From NCBI RefSeq assembly GCF_007644045.2, contig NZ_VMDW02000099.1:62001-126000 (forward strand): DNA of 64,000 bases, in the 5' to 3' direction. Position numbers and translations under genes: made by a program. Source of the stretch: Vogesella urethralis. GTDB lineage: Bacteria; Pseudomonadota; Gammaproteobacteria; Burkholderiales; Chromobacteriaceae. Positions 25,392 to 34,391 of the stretch are shown here, piece after piece. Numbering within the stretch: position 1 is the stretch's first letter; each line of letters begins with the position of its first letter. The notes beneath the pieces are model-generated. The model saw only the letters and a list, made by a program, of their open reading frames with translations. It had not been told where the DNA came from and did not search any database.

Positions 25392-26404
25392 CACGGCACC
25401 GGCTTCAACGCTGGCAGGCCGGCCAGCCAGCGGGCGGGCAAGCGCGGCAGCAAGGCGCTGCGGCAGCGTTGCCAGAAGGCGGACAAGGTGAGCAGGCCGC
25501 CGCCGATCAGCAAGCCGGCTACGGCAAAGCCGGCGCCTTCCAGCCCGGCGGTCTGCAGCAGCTGGCTGAAGGCGTACAGCACGTAGGCCAGCGCCGACAC
25601 CATCAGCGCGCGGCGGTCGATGGCCAGCGACAGCACGGCAAACAGCGCGTACAGCGCCAGCACGACGACCAGTGCCGGCAAGCTGGCACTGCCTTGCAGG
25701 ATGCCCAGCATGTCGAAGAACGGGTGCACCAGCAGCGGTGCGGCCAACAGGTGCAGCCAGAACGCCACGTCCGACTGCCGCTGCTGGCGCGCCGGGTCCT
25801 GGCGGTCCCAGTGCATGGCCAGCACGAAGCAGACGCTGCCACCGGCCAGCAGCAAGGCGTTAGTGTAGGCGTCCAGCGCCGGCCACAGCGCCAGCAACAA
25901 GGCGATGACCATGCCCAGCGCGGCGGCGGCGCCGGCGGCCACCGTCAGCGGCACCCGGAAGCGGCGCCAGTGCAGCCAGGCCGCCACGCCGGCGGCACTG
26001 CTGGCGGCCAGCAGTACCAGCTCGTCCTGGCGCGATTGTTCGCCCAATGCGATCAGCGTGGCGACGGCGCAGGCACCGACAAAGGCGGCCAGCAGCGCGA
26101 TGGCCGGCAGCGCCATGCGCCGTTGCCGCACGAAAAACTCGGCCAGCCCCCAGGCGCTGGCGGCCACGCCGACCGCGCCCAGCAGTGGCGCCACGCTCCC
26201 GGCCAGCCACGCCACCGAGCCCAGCAGCAGGACGCAGGCGATCACCACAAAGATATCGTTGAAGCCGGACAACAGCCGGAAGTGTTCCTCGTCGGCCAGC
26301 AGCGTGTGCTGGCGCTGCGCCACCAGCGTGCGAAACGCTTGCGCGGTGTCGGCATCGAAAATGCCGGCATCGACGGCGGCGTTGAGGTCATCATCGCTAT
26401 ACAT
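25391..26404 (-). CDS. Hypothetical multi-pass membrane protein
   Basis: A 337-residue protein. An N-terminal cytosolic stretch of about 55 residues (DDDLNAAVDAGIFDADTA, LLADEEHFRLLSGFND) is followed by about ten hydrophobic segments. The layout resembles DUF2157/DUF4401-type predicted membrane proteins, which commonly travel with a small companion membrane protein, as here. The start at 26404 was chosen because a longer frame would add a cysteine- and proline-rich stretch unlike the family. Function unknown. Confidence 0.75.
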   Translation of the reverse strand: MYSDDDLNAAVDAGIFDADTAQAFRTLVAQRQHTLLADEEHFRLLSGFNDIFVVIACVLLLGSVAWLAGSVAPLLGAVGVAASAWGLAEFFVRQRRMALPAIALLAAFVGACAVATLIALGEQSRQDELVLLAASSAAGVAAWLHWRRFRVPLTVAAGAAAALGMVIALLLALWPALDAYTNALLLAGGSVCFVLAMHWDRQDPARQQRQSDVAFWLHLLAAPLLVHPFFDMLGILQGSASLPALVVVLALYALFAVLSLAIDRRALMVSALAYVLYAFSQLLQTAGLEGAGFAVAGLLIGGGLLTLSAFWQRCRSALLPRLPARWLAGLPALKPVP

Positions 26405-26467
26405 GGCTGCCTCCTGAGGGCATGAGCATGCGGCCATTATTTTCCCGGCATGTCCGGGTGGCAAGTG

Positions 26468-27100
26468 CTAGGGCAGCACGCCGGCCAGCTCCAGCAGAAT
26501 GGTCAGGCTTACCAGGCCAAACAGCACGCCGCTGGCCAGGTTCACCAGCCGCTGGCTGCCGGCCAAGCGTGCCTGCACCCGCGGCGACGACAGGCACCAC
26601 GCCAGCGCGCCGAACCACAGCAGCGACAGCACGAACAGCTCGCCAGCCAGCAGCGTGCGGGCTGCCAGGCCCACCTGCGGCGATACCATGGCGGCCAGCA
26701 GGCCGACAAAGTACAGCAGCGCCTTGGGGTTCAGCAGATTGGTGGCCAGCCCCTGGCGGATGCCCTGCCCCACGCTGCCGTGCGCACTGCCGCTTACCAG
26801 CTTGGTCGCGTTGGCCGGCAGGCGGGCGGCGCGCAGCGCGCCCAGCGCCAGCCAGCCCAGGTACAGCGCGCCCAGCAGCTTCAGCAGCGCAAACAGGCCC
26901 GGTGCGGCGGCCAGCAACACGCTGATACCGGTCAGGCTGAGCAGGCTGTGCAGCAGGATGGCCAGCGCAATGCCCAGCGCCGCACCCAGCGCCAGCGGCC
27001 GGTGGTGGCTGCTGCGCAGTACCAGCGCAAAATCGGGGCCGGGGCTGGCCAGCATCACCACGTGCAGCAGGCCCAGGGTAAGAAACAGTTCGGTCGGCAT
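26468..27100 (-). CDS. LysE/RhtB family amino-acid exporter
   Basis: A 210-residue inner-membrane transporter with six hydrophobic segments. The family signature is at the start (LHVVMLASPGPDFALVLRSS), followed by GIALAILLHSLLSLTGISVL and QGLATNLLNPKALLYFVGL. It exports amino acids or analogues such as homoserine lactone, and the substrate is not fixed by sequence. The ATG at 27100 begins the family's usual first helix. Confidence 0.92.
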   Translation of the reverse strand: MPTELFLTLGLLHVVMLASPGPDFALVLRSSHHRPLALGAALGIALAILLHSLLSLTGISVLLAAAPGLFALLKLLGALYLGWLALGALRAARLPANATKLVSGSAHGSVGQGIRQGLATNLLNPKALLYFVGLLAAMVSPQVGLAARTLLAGELFVLSLLWFGALAWCLSSPRVQARLAGSQRLVNLASGVLFGLVSLTILLELAGVLP

Positions 27101-27279
27101 GGCAAGGCTCCGTATCGATAGACAAGGCGGCCAGTGTGGCGTGCCGGCAGGCGGCGTGGCTTGTAAACGATTGCAGGCGGCGCATGTACGGTTTTGTGGC
27201 AACAGGGTTACCAGCCGGACATGGTGTGGATAAATGCGGCTGCCACACTGGCTATCGTCAGCTGTTGCCGGAACACGTC

Positions 27280-27807
27280 ATGAAGGCCGTCTCTCCCCTG
27301 CTTTGCCTGCTGCTTGCCGCCTGCGCCACGCCGCTGCCGCCGCCCGCCGTCACCGGGCCGACGGTGAGCGTGATGCCGGGCAAGAAAACCACCTTCGAAC
27401 AGTTTTTGCTGGACGACCAGCGCTGCCGACGTCACGCGGCCAGCCTGGATACGGGGAATAGTGCAGACGAAGTGGCGGCCAACAGCGTGCTCGCCGGTGT
27501 CGCCACCGGGGCAGCAGCTGGCGCCCTGCTGGGCGGTAACAGCCACGCCGCCGCCCAGGGTGCCGGCATCGGCTTGCTGGCGGGGGTATTGGGCGGCCAG
27601 CAGTCGGCGCAGGCCACGCAGGCGCAGCGCCAGTACCGCTACAACCTGGCGTACCAGCAGTGCATGGTGGCCAAGGGCCACAGCGCCGAAACCGCGTCCA
27701 GTGCCGCCTGGCGCAGCGGCCAGCCACCGGCCTGGCATACCGAACGCGAACCGGCCTGGGTGCTGGTGCCGGCCTGGCCCGGCGGCCCAGGCCACCCGCC
27801 GCACTGA
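27280..27807 (+). CDS. Lipoprotein with glycine-zipper repeats
   Basis: A 175-residue predicted lipoprotein. The signal peptide ends in the lipobox LLAAC (cysteine at about 15). A glycine-zipper membrane-associated region (AGVATGAAAGALLGG, GAGIGLLAGVLGG, about residues 70-108) follows, then YNLAYQQCMVAKGH, a segment typical of YMGG-like glycine-zipper lipoproteins. Start at 27280. It is monocistronic and ends at a terminator. Confidence 0.82.
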   Translation: MKAVSPLLCLLLAACATPLPPPAVTGPTVSVMPGKKTTFEQFLLDDQRCRRHAASLDTGNSADEVAANSVLAGVATGAAAGALLGGNSHAAAQGAGIGLLAGVLGGQQSAQATQAQRQYRYNLAYQQCMVAKGHSAETASSAAWRSGQPPAWHTEREPAWVLVPAWPGGPGHPPH

Positions 27808-27827
27808 TCGCGGCGCTGCCATAAAAC

Positions 27828-27861
27828 CACCCCCTGACGGCACGCTGGCAGGGGGTGTTGC
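27828..27861. terminator. Terminator after the glycine-zipper lipoprotein
   Basis: CACCCCCTG (27828) pairs with CAGGGGGTG (27849-27857), followed by TTGCTTT. It lies between two convergent genes. Confidence 0.7.
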
Positions 27862-27885
27862 TTTGCTATGCCACGGGCGACCCGT

Positions 27886-28683
27886 TCAGCGCAGCATCTG
27901 CTGGCGGAACTGCGCCGGTGTCAGCCCGTAGGCCTGACGAAAACCGTGGTGGAAATGGCTCTGGTCGAAAAAGCCCACCGCCAGTGCCACGTCGCTGATG
28001 CCCTGCCCGTCCGCCAGCAGCTTCTTGCCCTGCTCCAATCGCAAGCGTTTCAGCCAGGCGTACGGCGTGATGCCGGTGCGCTGCTTGAACTGGCGCAGGA
28101 AGGCAAAACGCGTCAGCCCCACCACCTGCCCCAGGTCTTCCAGCGTGTGGCGCGCGTCCAGCGTGGCCATCAGGTAGTCGCGTAGCAGGCGCAGCTGCGG
28201 GTCGCCCAGCGCGTGGCTGTGCCCCGGCAAGGCGAACAGCGTGGCCAGCAGCCGCAGCGTTTCTTCTTCCACTTGCAGCGGGTCGCTGTGCGGCTGTTCC
28301 AGCCAGGCGTGCAGGCGGGCAAAGCCGGCGTACAGGTCGGGCCGCGCCAGCAAGGGGGTGGCAAAGAAACGGCCGTCGGCCTGCGGCAACAGTGCGGCCA
28401 ACTGTGCCGGCGGCAGCGAGAACACGCGCACTTCGTAACCTTCCGGCAGCAGGCTCAGACCGTCGTGCACTTCGTCCGGATTCACCGTGGACAGCGTGCC
28501 GGCCACCAGCGCGTGGCTGCTGCCCTTGTGGATGAAGCGCTGGCCGCCGTACTGCACCAGGCCGATGTGGTAGTCCAGGTGCACGTGGCGGCCGTAGCTG
28601 AAGTCCAGGTGGCGCGCACGGCACAGCTCCACGCCGGGTAACAGCGGGGTTTGCCAGTAGCGGATGGTGGAGGCGGCGTTCAT
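27886..28683 (-). CDS. AraC-family transcriptional regulator
   Basis: A 265-residue regulator. The N-terminal cupin-like effector domain (YGRHVHLDYHIGLVQYGGQR, VNPDEVHDG) is followed by an AraC DNA-binding domain at about 165-265 with two helix-turn-helix motifs (LEDLGQVVGLTRFAFLRQFK and ISDVALAVGFFDQSHFHHGF). The neighbours (LysE exporter, kynureninase) could be targets, but none is proven. Confidence 0.92.
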   Translation of the reverse strand: MNAASTIRYWQTPLLPGVELCRARHLDFSYGRHVHLDYHIGLVQYGGQRFIHKGSSHALVAGTLSTVNPDEVHDGLSLLPEGYEVRVFSLPPAQLAALLPQADGRFFATPLLARPDLYAGFARLHAWLEQPHSDPLQVEEETLRLLATLFALPGHSHALGDPQLRLLRDYLMATLDARHTLEDLGQVVGLTRFAFLRQFKQRTGITPYAWLKRLRLEQGKKLLADGQGISDVALAVGFFDQSHFHHGFRQAYGLTPAQFRQQMLR

Positions 28684-28751
28684 GCCTTACTGATAGCGCA
28701 AATGGCCGCCGCGCGCTTGTAGATTATTGCGCCCACGCCGCAGGCCGCCGC

Positions 28752-30002
28752 TCAGGTTACCGCGGCGCGCTGCTGGTACTGCGGCTGGCGCCAGCTTTCG
28801 CTGTCCAGGATGTCCTGCAGGATGGCCACCGCGTCCCAGATGTCGGTATGGCTGAGGTAGAGCGGTGTCAGACCGAAGCGCAGCACCGCCGGCTCGCGGT
28901 AGTCGCCGATGACGCCGCGCGCGATCAGCGCCTGCATCACCGCGTAACCGTGCGGGTGGCAGAAGCTGACGTGGCTGCCGCGCGCGGTGTGCTCGCGCGG
29001 GGTGATCAGCGTCAGCGGGTGGCGGCTGCATTGCTGCGCCACCAGCGTGATGAACAGGTCGCCCAGCGCCAGCGATTTGTTGCGCACCGCCTGCATGTCG
29101 GCCTGCAGCGCGATGTCCAGCCCGCACTCCACCATCGCCAGCGCACTGATCGCTTGCGTGCCGCACAAAAAGCGGCGGATACCGCTGGCCGCCTGGTACG
29201 CCGGCTGCATGGCAAACGGCTGCTGGTGGCTCCACCAGCCCGACAGCGGCTGCCAGAAACGGTCCTGGTGGGCGGGCGCTACCCAGATGAAGGCCGGCGC
29301 GCCGGGGCCGCCGTTCAGGTATTTGTAGGTGCAGCCGACGGCAAAGTCGGCGCCGCTGTGGTTCAGCGCCACCGGCACCGCGCCGGCCGCGTGCGCCAGG
29401 TCCCACAGCGTCAGCGTGCCGTTGGCGCGCGCCTGCGCGTTGACGGCGGCCATGTCGTACATGGCGCCGGTGCGGTAGTTGACGTGCGACAGCAGCAGCA
29501 CCGCCACGTCGCCGTCCAGTGCGTCGTCCAGCGACAGCTGTTCGTCCACCAGCCGCAGCTGGTAGCCCTGCTGCAGCAGGTCGATCAGGCCTTCGATCAT
29601 GTACAGGTCGGTGGGAAAGTTGTCGCGTTCGGACACGATCACGCGCCGGGCGGGGCGGTCTTGCTGCTGGATGCGCAACGCGGCGGCCAGCGCCTTGAAC
29701 AGGTTGAGCGAGGTGGTGTCGGTGATCACGGTTTCGCCGGGGGCGGCGCCGATCAGCTGCCCCAGCTTGTCGCCCAGCCGACTCGGCAAATCGAACCAGC
29801 CGGCGTCGTTCCAGCTGCGGATCAGGCCATTGCCCCACTCGTCGGCTACCACTTGCTGGCTGCGGGCCAGCGCGGCGTGCGGCCGGGCGCCCAGCGAATT
29901 GCCATCCAGGTAAATCACACCGGGCGGCAGGGCAAAGAGCTGGCGGAAACCGGCCAGCGGGTCCAGGCTGTCTGCGGCCTGGCAGTGTGAGCGGGTCATC
30001 AT
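28752..30002 (-). CDS. kynU: Kynureninase
   Basis: A 416-residue PLP enzyme that splits L-kynurenine into anthranilate and alanine in tryptophan breakdown. The family landmarks are present: [36 protein letters not shown], and the PLP lysine in [14 protein letters not shown]. It starts with two adjacent ATGs, so the start is 30002 or 29999. A KynR-like regulator is divergent. kynA and kynB are not nearby, which is unusual because they often cluster with kynU. Confidence 0.96.
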   Translation of the reverse strand: MMTRSHCQAADSLDPLAGFRQLFALPPGVIYLDGNSLGARPHAALARSQQVVADEWGNGLIRSWNDAGWFDLPSRLGDKLGQLIGAAPGETVITDTTSLNLFKALAAALRIQQQDRPARRVIVSERDNFPTDLYMIEGLIDLLQQGYQLRLVDEQLSLDDALDGDVAVLLLSHVNYRTGAMYDMAAVNAQARANGTLTLWDLAHAAGAVPVALNHSGADFAVGCTYKYLNGGPGAPAFIWVAPAHQDRFWQPLSGWWSHQQPFAMQPAYQAASGIRRFLCGTQAISALAMVECGLDIALQADMQAVRNKSLALGDLFITLVAQQCSRHPLTLITPREHTARGSHVSFCHPHGYAVMQALIARGVIGDYREPAVLRFGLTPLYLSHTDIWDAVAILQDILDSESWRQPQYQQRAAVT

Positions 30003-30106
30003 CGGGTATCTCGCTTGCCGGCACCGCCGGCGTGGGTGGGTAACGCTTTCATGCTAGCGGCCGCCAAGGTGCAGAAACTGGCAAAAATGGCGGCTTGTGG
30101 CGCCGG

Positions 30107-30148
30107 TTTTCGCAGGATAGTGTGTAAGTGGCACATTTTTTCGCAGGA
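30107..30148. promoter_or_regulatory. Direct repeat in the kynU-kynR intergenic region
   Basis: TTTTCGCAGGA occurs at 30107-30117 and again at 30138-30148, 31 bp apart, which is close to three helical turns. The second copy supplies the AGGA ribosome site of the Lrp-type gene. Spacing on one helix face suits binding of an Lrp/AsnC-family octamer. This is an inference. Confidence 0.4.
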
Positions 30149-30156
30149 AATTCACC

Positions 30157-30621
30157 ATGCAACTGGATAACCTCGACTGGCGCATTCTGGCGGCGCTGCA
30201 GGACAACGGCCGTCTCAGCAACCAGGATCTGGCCGAGCGGGTGGCGCTGTCGCCGTCGGCGTGCTTGCGCCGCGTGCGCGCGCTGGAAGACGCCGGGCTG
30301 ATTGCCGGCTACCACGCCCGGCTGGACGCCGCGCGGCTGGGTTTCGAGGTGAACGCCATCGTGCACGTGACGCTGGACCACAGCCAGCCAGGCTGGCACG
30401 AAACCTTCGAGGCCGCGGTGATGGCCTTCGACGAAGTGAGCGCCGCTCACGTGGTGACCGGCAGCTGCAACTACATCCTGCACATCCGTGCGGCCAACCT
30501 GGCGGCGTTTTCCGACTTCATGGTGCACCGGCTGAACAAGCTGCCCGGCATGCGCGACATGTGCTCCTACCTGGTGATGAAAACGCTGAAAGACCACGGC
30601 AACCGGCTGCCGCTGCGGTAG
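30157..30621 (+). CDS. kynR: Lrp/AsnC-family regulator, KynR-like
   Basis: A 154-residue Lrp/AsnC protein. The N-terminal helix-turn-helix is LDNLDWRILAALQDNGRLS and DLAERVALSPSACLRRVRAL. The C-terminal RAM domain has VTGSCNYILHIRA, the effector-binding turn. It is transcribed away from kynureninase, the arrangement of kynR in Pseudomonas and Burkholderia, where kynurenine-responsive KynR activates kyn genes. The name is given from this synteny. Confidence 0.85.
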   Translation: MQLDNLDWRILAALQDNGRLSNQDLAERVALSPSACLRRVRALEDAGLIAGYHARLDAARLGFEVNAIVHVTLDHSQPGWHETFEAAVMAFDEVSAAHVVTGSCNYILHIRAANLAAFSDFMVHRLNKLPGMRDMCSYLVMKTLKDHGNRLPLR

Positions 30622-30630
30622 ACGTGCGGT

Positions 30631-31737
30631 CTACAGCGCCGGAATCATCAGCAAGGAGCGCACCAGGTCTTGCTGGCGGCGCTCGCCGGTCTTGTCCAGT
30701 ACCTGGCGCAGCTGGCTGCGCACGGTGTTGACCGACACACAGTTGGCCGCCGCGTAGTCATCCAGCGAGCTGCCGCCGGCCAATGCATGCGCCAGCCGCG
30801 CTTCGGCCGGGCTGAGGTCGAACAGCTCGCGTAGCTGGCTGGCCGGCGCCACCCGGTGCTGGCGGCTGTCGTTAAGGATCAACAGGTAGCGGGTGCGCTG
30901 CGTGAGCAGGGTGTCGTCCGGTAGCCAGCCGACATGGCGGCTGACCGGCAGCAGCAGGCAGTGCAGGCTGCCTTGCGGCAAGGGCTGGCGAAAGCTGGCG
31001 GCCCGGCCATGCGATTGGCACTGTTGCAGCAGGGCGTACAAGCGACCGTGGCGTCCCAGGCCGCCAGGTTGCACGTCGGCCGGTAGCAGGGCAAGCAGGG
31101 TCTCGGCACGCCGGTTGGCGTAATGCAGGCTGCCGTCTTCGCCCAGACCGGTCACGCCGTATTGCAGGTGGTCCAGCGCTTGCAGGCCGATGGCGGCCTG
31201 TTCGCGCAACGACAAGGTGTGGTCACGCAGCTGCAGCATCTGTACGAAATGCGGCAACAGTTGGCGTACGACGGCCATCTTGTCGTGATCGAACGGTTCA
31301 CGCCCGTGAAAGTGGTGGAACGCCAGGTGACCGTTCTTGCCGGCATCGCGTTGCACGCAACCGCCACTGACGTATCGGCCGCCGTTGGGGATGAGCCAGT
31401 CCTGGAAGAACTCGCTACGCGAGACGTAGCCGGAATCAAAGAACTCGGAGCAGCGGAAGCTCTCGCCCACGCTGTGTTGCTGCAGCACGGTTTTGCGCGG
31501 GTCCAGTATCGAATAGTGATCACGATAGCTTTGCGCGGCGGGCAGGAAGGCATCGTTGCTGTAAATCTGGAAGAACATATGGCGCTGGTCGTGGCTGTTC
31601 ACCACCAGGTGGATGAGGTCCACTTGCAGCGCCTGCTCCAGCCGCTGCAGTACAGCGGGCAAGGCTGCAGGCGTGACGATGCTGGCATAAAGCTCGGCAA
31701 TCAGCGGTGCTAACTGGGCTGGGTCGAGTTTTTTCAT
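30631..31737 (-). CDS. LuxR-type transcriptional regulator, copy 1
   Basis: A 368-residue regulator with a roughly 270-residue N-terminal sensor part of no recognised family (LIAELYASIV, NSHDQRHMFFQIYSNDAFLP, LAFHHFHGREPFDHDKMAV, then a PAS-like stretch near 180-280) and a LuxR-type helix-turn-helix (DLSPAEARLAHALAGGSSLD, NCVSVNTVRSQLRQVLDKTG). The C-terminal 88 residues are identical to those of the neighbouring paralogue (31924-33030), while the sensor part has diverged. The two probably bind the same DNA but answer different signals. It ends 9 bp after kynR, convergently. Confidence 0.9.
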   Translation of the reverse strand: MKKLDPAQLAPLIAELYASIVTPAALPAVLQRLEQALQVDLIHLVVNSHDQRHMFFQIYSNDAFLPAAQSYRDHYSILDPRKTVLQQHSVGESFRCSEFFDSGYVSRSEFFQDWLIPNGGRYVSGGCVQRDAGKNGHLAFHHFHGREPFDHDKMAVVRQLLPHFVQMLQLRDHTLSLREQAAIGLQALDHLQYGVTGLGEDGSLHYANRRAETLLALLPADVQPGGLGRHGRLYALLQQCQSHGRAASFRQPLPQGSLHCLLLPVSRHVGWLPDDTLLTQRTRYLLILNDSRQHRVAPASQLRELFDLSPAEARLAHALAGGSSLDDYAAANCVSVNTVRSQLRQVLDKTGERRQQDLVRSLLMIPAL

Positions 31738-31839
31738 GGCAGCGACAGAACGAAGATGGCTGCCAGATTAGGTGAATTCGGTCATTTCATAAACAGTTTC
31801 TATACAAAACCGCATATTGTTTATACATATTCAGTTGCA

Positions 31840-31871
31840 ATTATCACACAGAAAACCATAAATTATGTCAA
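31840..31871 (-). promoter_or_regulatory. Candidate promoter of LuxR copy 1
   Basis: On the minus strand TTGACA (31866-31871) is followed 20 bp later by an extended -10 element, TGTGATAAT (31840-31848). The spacer is longer than ideal, so the extended -10 may dominate. The AT-rich gap (31738-31923) holds no gene. Confidence 0.35.
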
Positions 31872-31923
31872 TTGGTTGGCGTGCACTGCGGTACCGTGAT
31901 CCGTGGTAGGCCGCGCGGGGGGG

Positions 31924-33030
31924 TTACAGCGCCGGGATCATCAACAGGGAGCGCACCAGGTCTTGCTGGCGGCGCTCGCCGGTCTTGTCCAGCACCTGGC
32001 GCAGCTGGCTGCGCACGGTGTTGACCGACACGCAGTTGGCCGCCGCGTAGTCATCCAGCGAGCTGCCGCCGGCCAGCGCATGCGCCAGCCGCGCTTCGGC
32101 CGGGCTGAGGTCGAACAGCTCGCGCAGCTGGCTGGCCGGCGCCACCCGGTGCTGGCGGCTGTCGTTGAGAATCAGCAGGTAGCGGGTGCGGCTGCTTTCC
32201 CATTCATGGGCGGGTAGCCATAGCACACTACGGCTGACCGGCAGCAGCAGGCAGTGGATGGCGCCCTGGGGCAGTGGCTGGCGGTAGCTGACGGCGTGCC
32301 CCAGCAAGCGGCTTTGCAGCAGCAGCCGGTATAGCTGCCCGTGCGATGCCAGCCCGCCGGGGTGGACATTGCTGCCCAGTTGCGCCAGCAGCTGTTCGGC
32401 GCGGCGGTTGGCGTAGTGCAGTTCGCCGCCGTCGCCCAGGCCGGCCACGCCGTATTGCAGGTGATCCAGTGCGCCCAGACCGATGGCGGCCTGTTCGCGC
32501 AGTGTCTGTGTTTGTTCGCGCAACTGCAGCAGCTGCACGAAGTGCGGCAGCAACAGGCGGATGATCGCCATCTTGTCGTGATCGAACGGTTTGCGGCCCA
32601 GAAAGTGGTGGAACGCCAGATGGGCATTTTGTTGCCGGTTGCGCAGCACGCAGCCGCCACCCACGTAACGGCCGCCGTTTGGCAGCAGCCATTCCTGGAA
32701 GAAGGCACTGCGCGAGACAAAGGTGTCGTCGAAGTAGTCGGCGCAGCAGTAGCTCTCACCTACCGGCTTGCCTTTCAGCAGCACTTTGCGCGGGTCCAGT
32801 GTGGAGTAATGCTCGCGGTAGCTGTGTGCCGCCGGCAGGAAGGCATCGTTGGTATACACCTGGAACAGCGTCTGGCGCTGGTCGTGGCTGTTGACCATCA
32901 GATGGATGAGGTCGACATCCAGCAGCCGTTCCAGTCGGCGCAAGGCCGGTGGCAGCGCCGCGGTACTGGCAATGCTGGCGTACAGTTCGCCGATTAACGG
33001 GGACAAATGTTCAGATGAAAGTAGCGACAT
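31924..33030 (-). CDS. LuxR-type transcriptional regulator, copy 2
   Basis: A 368-residue tandem paralogue of the gene at 30631, of equal length. The last 88 residues, holding the helix-turn-helix, are identical between the two, and the DNA there differs at about 12 of 266 positions, all silent. The first ~280 residues are clearly related but differ throughout (SSEHLSPLIGELYASIAS, HLAFHHFLGRKPFDHDKMAI). The sharp change at RTRYLL suggests gene conversion or strong selection on the DNA-binding part. Confidence 0.9.
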   Translation of the reverse strand: MSLLSSEHLSPLIGELYASIASTAALPPALRRLERLLDVDLIHLMVNSHDQRQTLFQVYTNDAFLPAAHSYREHYSTLDPRKVLLKGKPVGESYCCADYFDDTFVSRSAFFQEWLLPNGGRYVGGGCVLRNRQQNAHLAFHHFLGRKPFDHDKMAIIRLLLPHFVQLLQLREQTQTLREQAAIGLGALDHLQYGVAGLGDGGELHYANRRAEQLLAQLGSNVHPGGLASHGQLYRLLLQSRLLGHAVSYRQPLPQGAIHCLLLPVSRSVLWLPAHEWESSRTRYLLILNDSRQHRVAPASQLRELFDLSPAEARLAHALAGGSSLDDYAAANCVSVNTVRSQLRQVLDKTGERRQQDLVRSLLMIPAL

Positions 33031-33150
33031 GATTATGCAAGACGGGATTCTTCTGCAGCATAGTGCAGTTGTTTTGCATTTGTAATGAAGGGTATCGCTT
33101 TTTCTATAATGTAGATGCCAGCGTGCAACACGGCGGGCCGTTACGGGTAC

Positions 33151-33420
33151 TCAGCTGATGAACAGCGGCGTGCCGCACAGGCTGCAGTAATGCAGCTGTC
33201 GGCCGCAGCCGTGGCCGCGGCTGAGCAGGCGTGAGCAGTGGCAATGGTGGCAGTACACCAACCCGCCGCGCACGGTGCCCGGGTAGCGCCAGGCGTAGCT
33301 GCTCAGATCGGGCAGCGCCTGGTGCCGGCGCTGGCACAGGGTACGCACCGTACAGACCACCACCACCAGCAACAGCAGGCCGGGGATGGCAAACAGTATC
33401 AGCAGCGAGGCCACGCTCAT
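33151..33420 (-). CDS. Small membrane protein with zinc-ribbon-like cysteines
   Basis: An 89-residue hypothetical protein. A membrane helix covers about residues 4-27. The rest is rich in cysteine and histidine (YCHHCHCSRLLSRGHGCG, HYCSLCGTPLF), arranged as CxxC pairs that could bind zinc. No family is recognised. It lies alone between the LuxR pair and the TauE gene. Confidence 0.6.
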   Translation of the reverse strand: MSVASLLILFAIPGLLLLVVVVCTVRTLCQRRHQALPDLSSYAWRYPGTVRGGLVYCHHCHCSRLLSRGHGCGRQLHYCSLCGTPLFIS

Positions 33421-33537
33421 GTGGCTGCCCCGCTAGCCGGTAGCGCAATCGGCATGACAAACCTTCCATAAGGATAGAAGGCGTCATGCTAGATAGCTGC
33501 TAGCGGCGTGGCATCATCCATTTTGATGATTTTGTCG

Positions 33538-34293
33538 TCAGCCCAGCCACCACGTCATCGCCGCCGTCAGCCACAGCATCAGTGCAAACAGGCGGCGCAG
33601 CAGCAGCGCGGGCAGACGGTAGGCCAGCGCCACGCCGGGCGATACCGTCAGCACGCCGCCGGCCGCCAGGCAGGCGCCCAGGCGCCAGTCCACTTCGCCG
33701 GCGCGGCTGTAGCTGGCCAGCGCTACCAGCGCGGCCGGTACCACCAGCGCCAGCGCCAGGCCTTGTGCTTCGGTCTGGCCCTTGCCGAAGCCGCGCACCA
33801 GGATGGGCGCCGCCACGATGCCCGACCCTACCCCGAAAAAGCCGCCGCAAGCGCCGCCGATCAGCCCCACACCGGGCAGGTAGCGCGCCGGCCACGGTTG
33901 GCCGCGTGCCGGGCTGCCCTGCCCCGCCGCCCGCCAGAAGTACGCCCCCAGCAGCAGCATGAAGCCGGCAAACACCTGCCGCAGCAGTGCTTTGTCCAGC
34001 CCCAGCGCCAGGTGTGCCGCCAGCCAGGTGGCCACCACCGACAGCGCGCCGATGCGTACCGCCAGCAGTAGAGGAAACGGGCTGCGCTGCCGGTAGCGCC
34101 AGAAGCCCAGCAGCACGTTGGGCACCATCATCACCAGCGCCGTGCCCTGCGCCAGCGTCTGGTCCATGCCGTACAGGCTACCCAGCAGCGGAATGGCCAG
34201 AATGCCGCCGCCAATGCCCAGCAAGCCACCGAGGCCGCCGAGTGCGGCGCCCAGTGTGGTGGCACCCAGCGCAGAAAGAAGGTCGAGTTGCAT
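33538..34293 (-). CDS. TauE/SafE-type membrane permease
   Basis: A 251-residue protein of about eight membrane helices, predicted to export sulfite or another small organic anion. The family repeats are GGLGGLLGIGGGILAIPLL near residue 21 and GGACGGFFGVGSGIVAAPIL near 150. The start at 34293 gives the usual family N-terminus and is preferred to one 24 codons upstream. It diverges from a LysR gene, the common arrangement for regulator and target. Confidence 0.9.
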   Translation of the reverse strand: MQLDLLSALGATTLGAALGGLGGLLGIGGGILAIPLLGSLYGMDQTLAQGTALVMMVPNVLLGFWRYRQRSPFPLLLAVRIGALSVVATWLAAHLALGLDKALLRQVFAGFMLLLGAYFWRAAGQGSPARGQPWPARYLPGVGLIGGACGGFFGVGSGIVAAPILVRGFGKGQTEAQGLALALVVPAALVALASYSRAGEVDWRLGACLAAGGVLTVSPGVALAYRLPALLLRRLFALMLWLTAAMTWWLG

Positions 34294-34391
34294 GGCGAGG
34301 CCCGTGGTGATCAGCAAGGCTGGCAGTGTATAACTGCTATCGAAAGCTATAATTTCGCCTGCCACAAGCCATTATTGATCTGGAGGCACGA

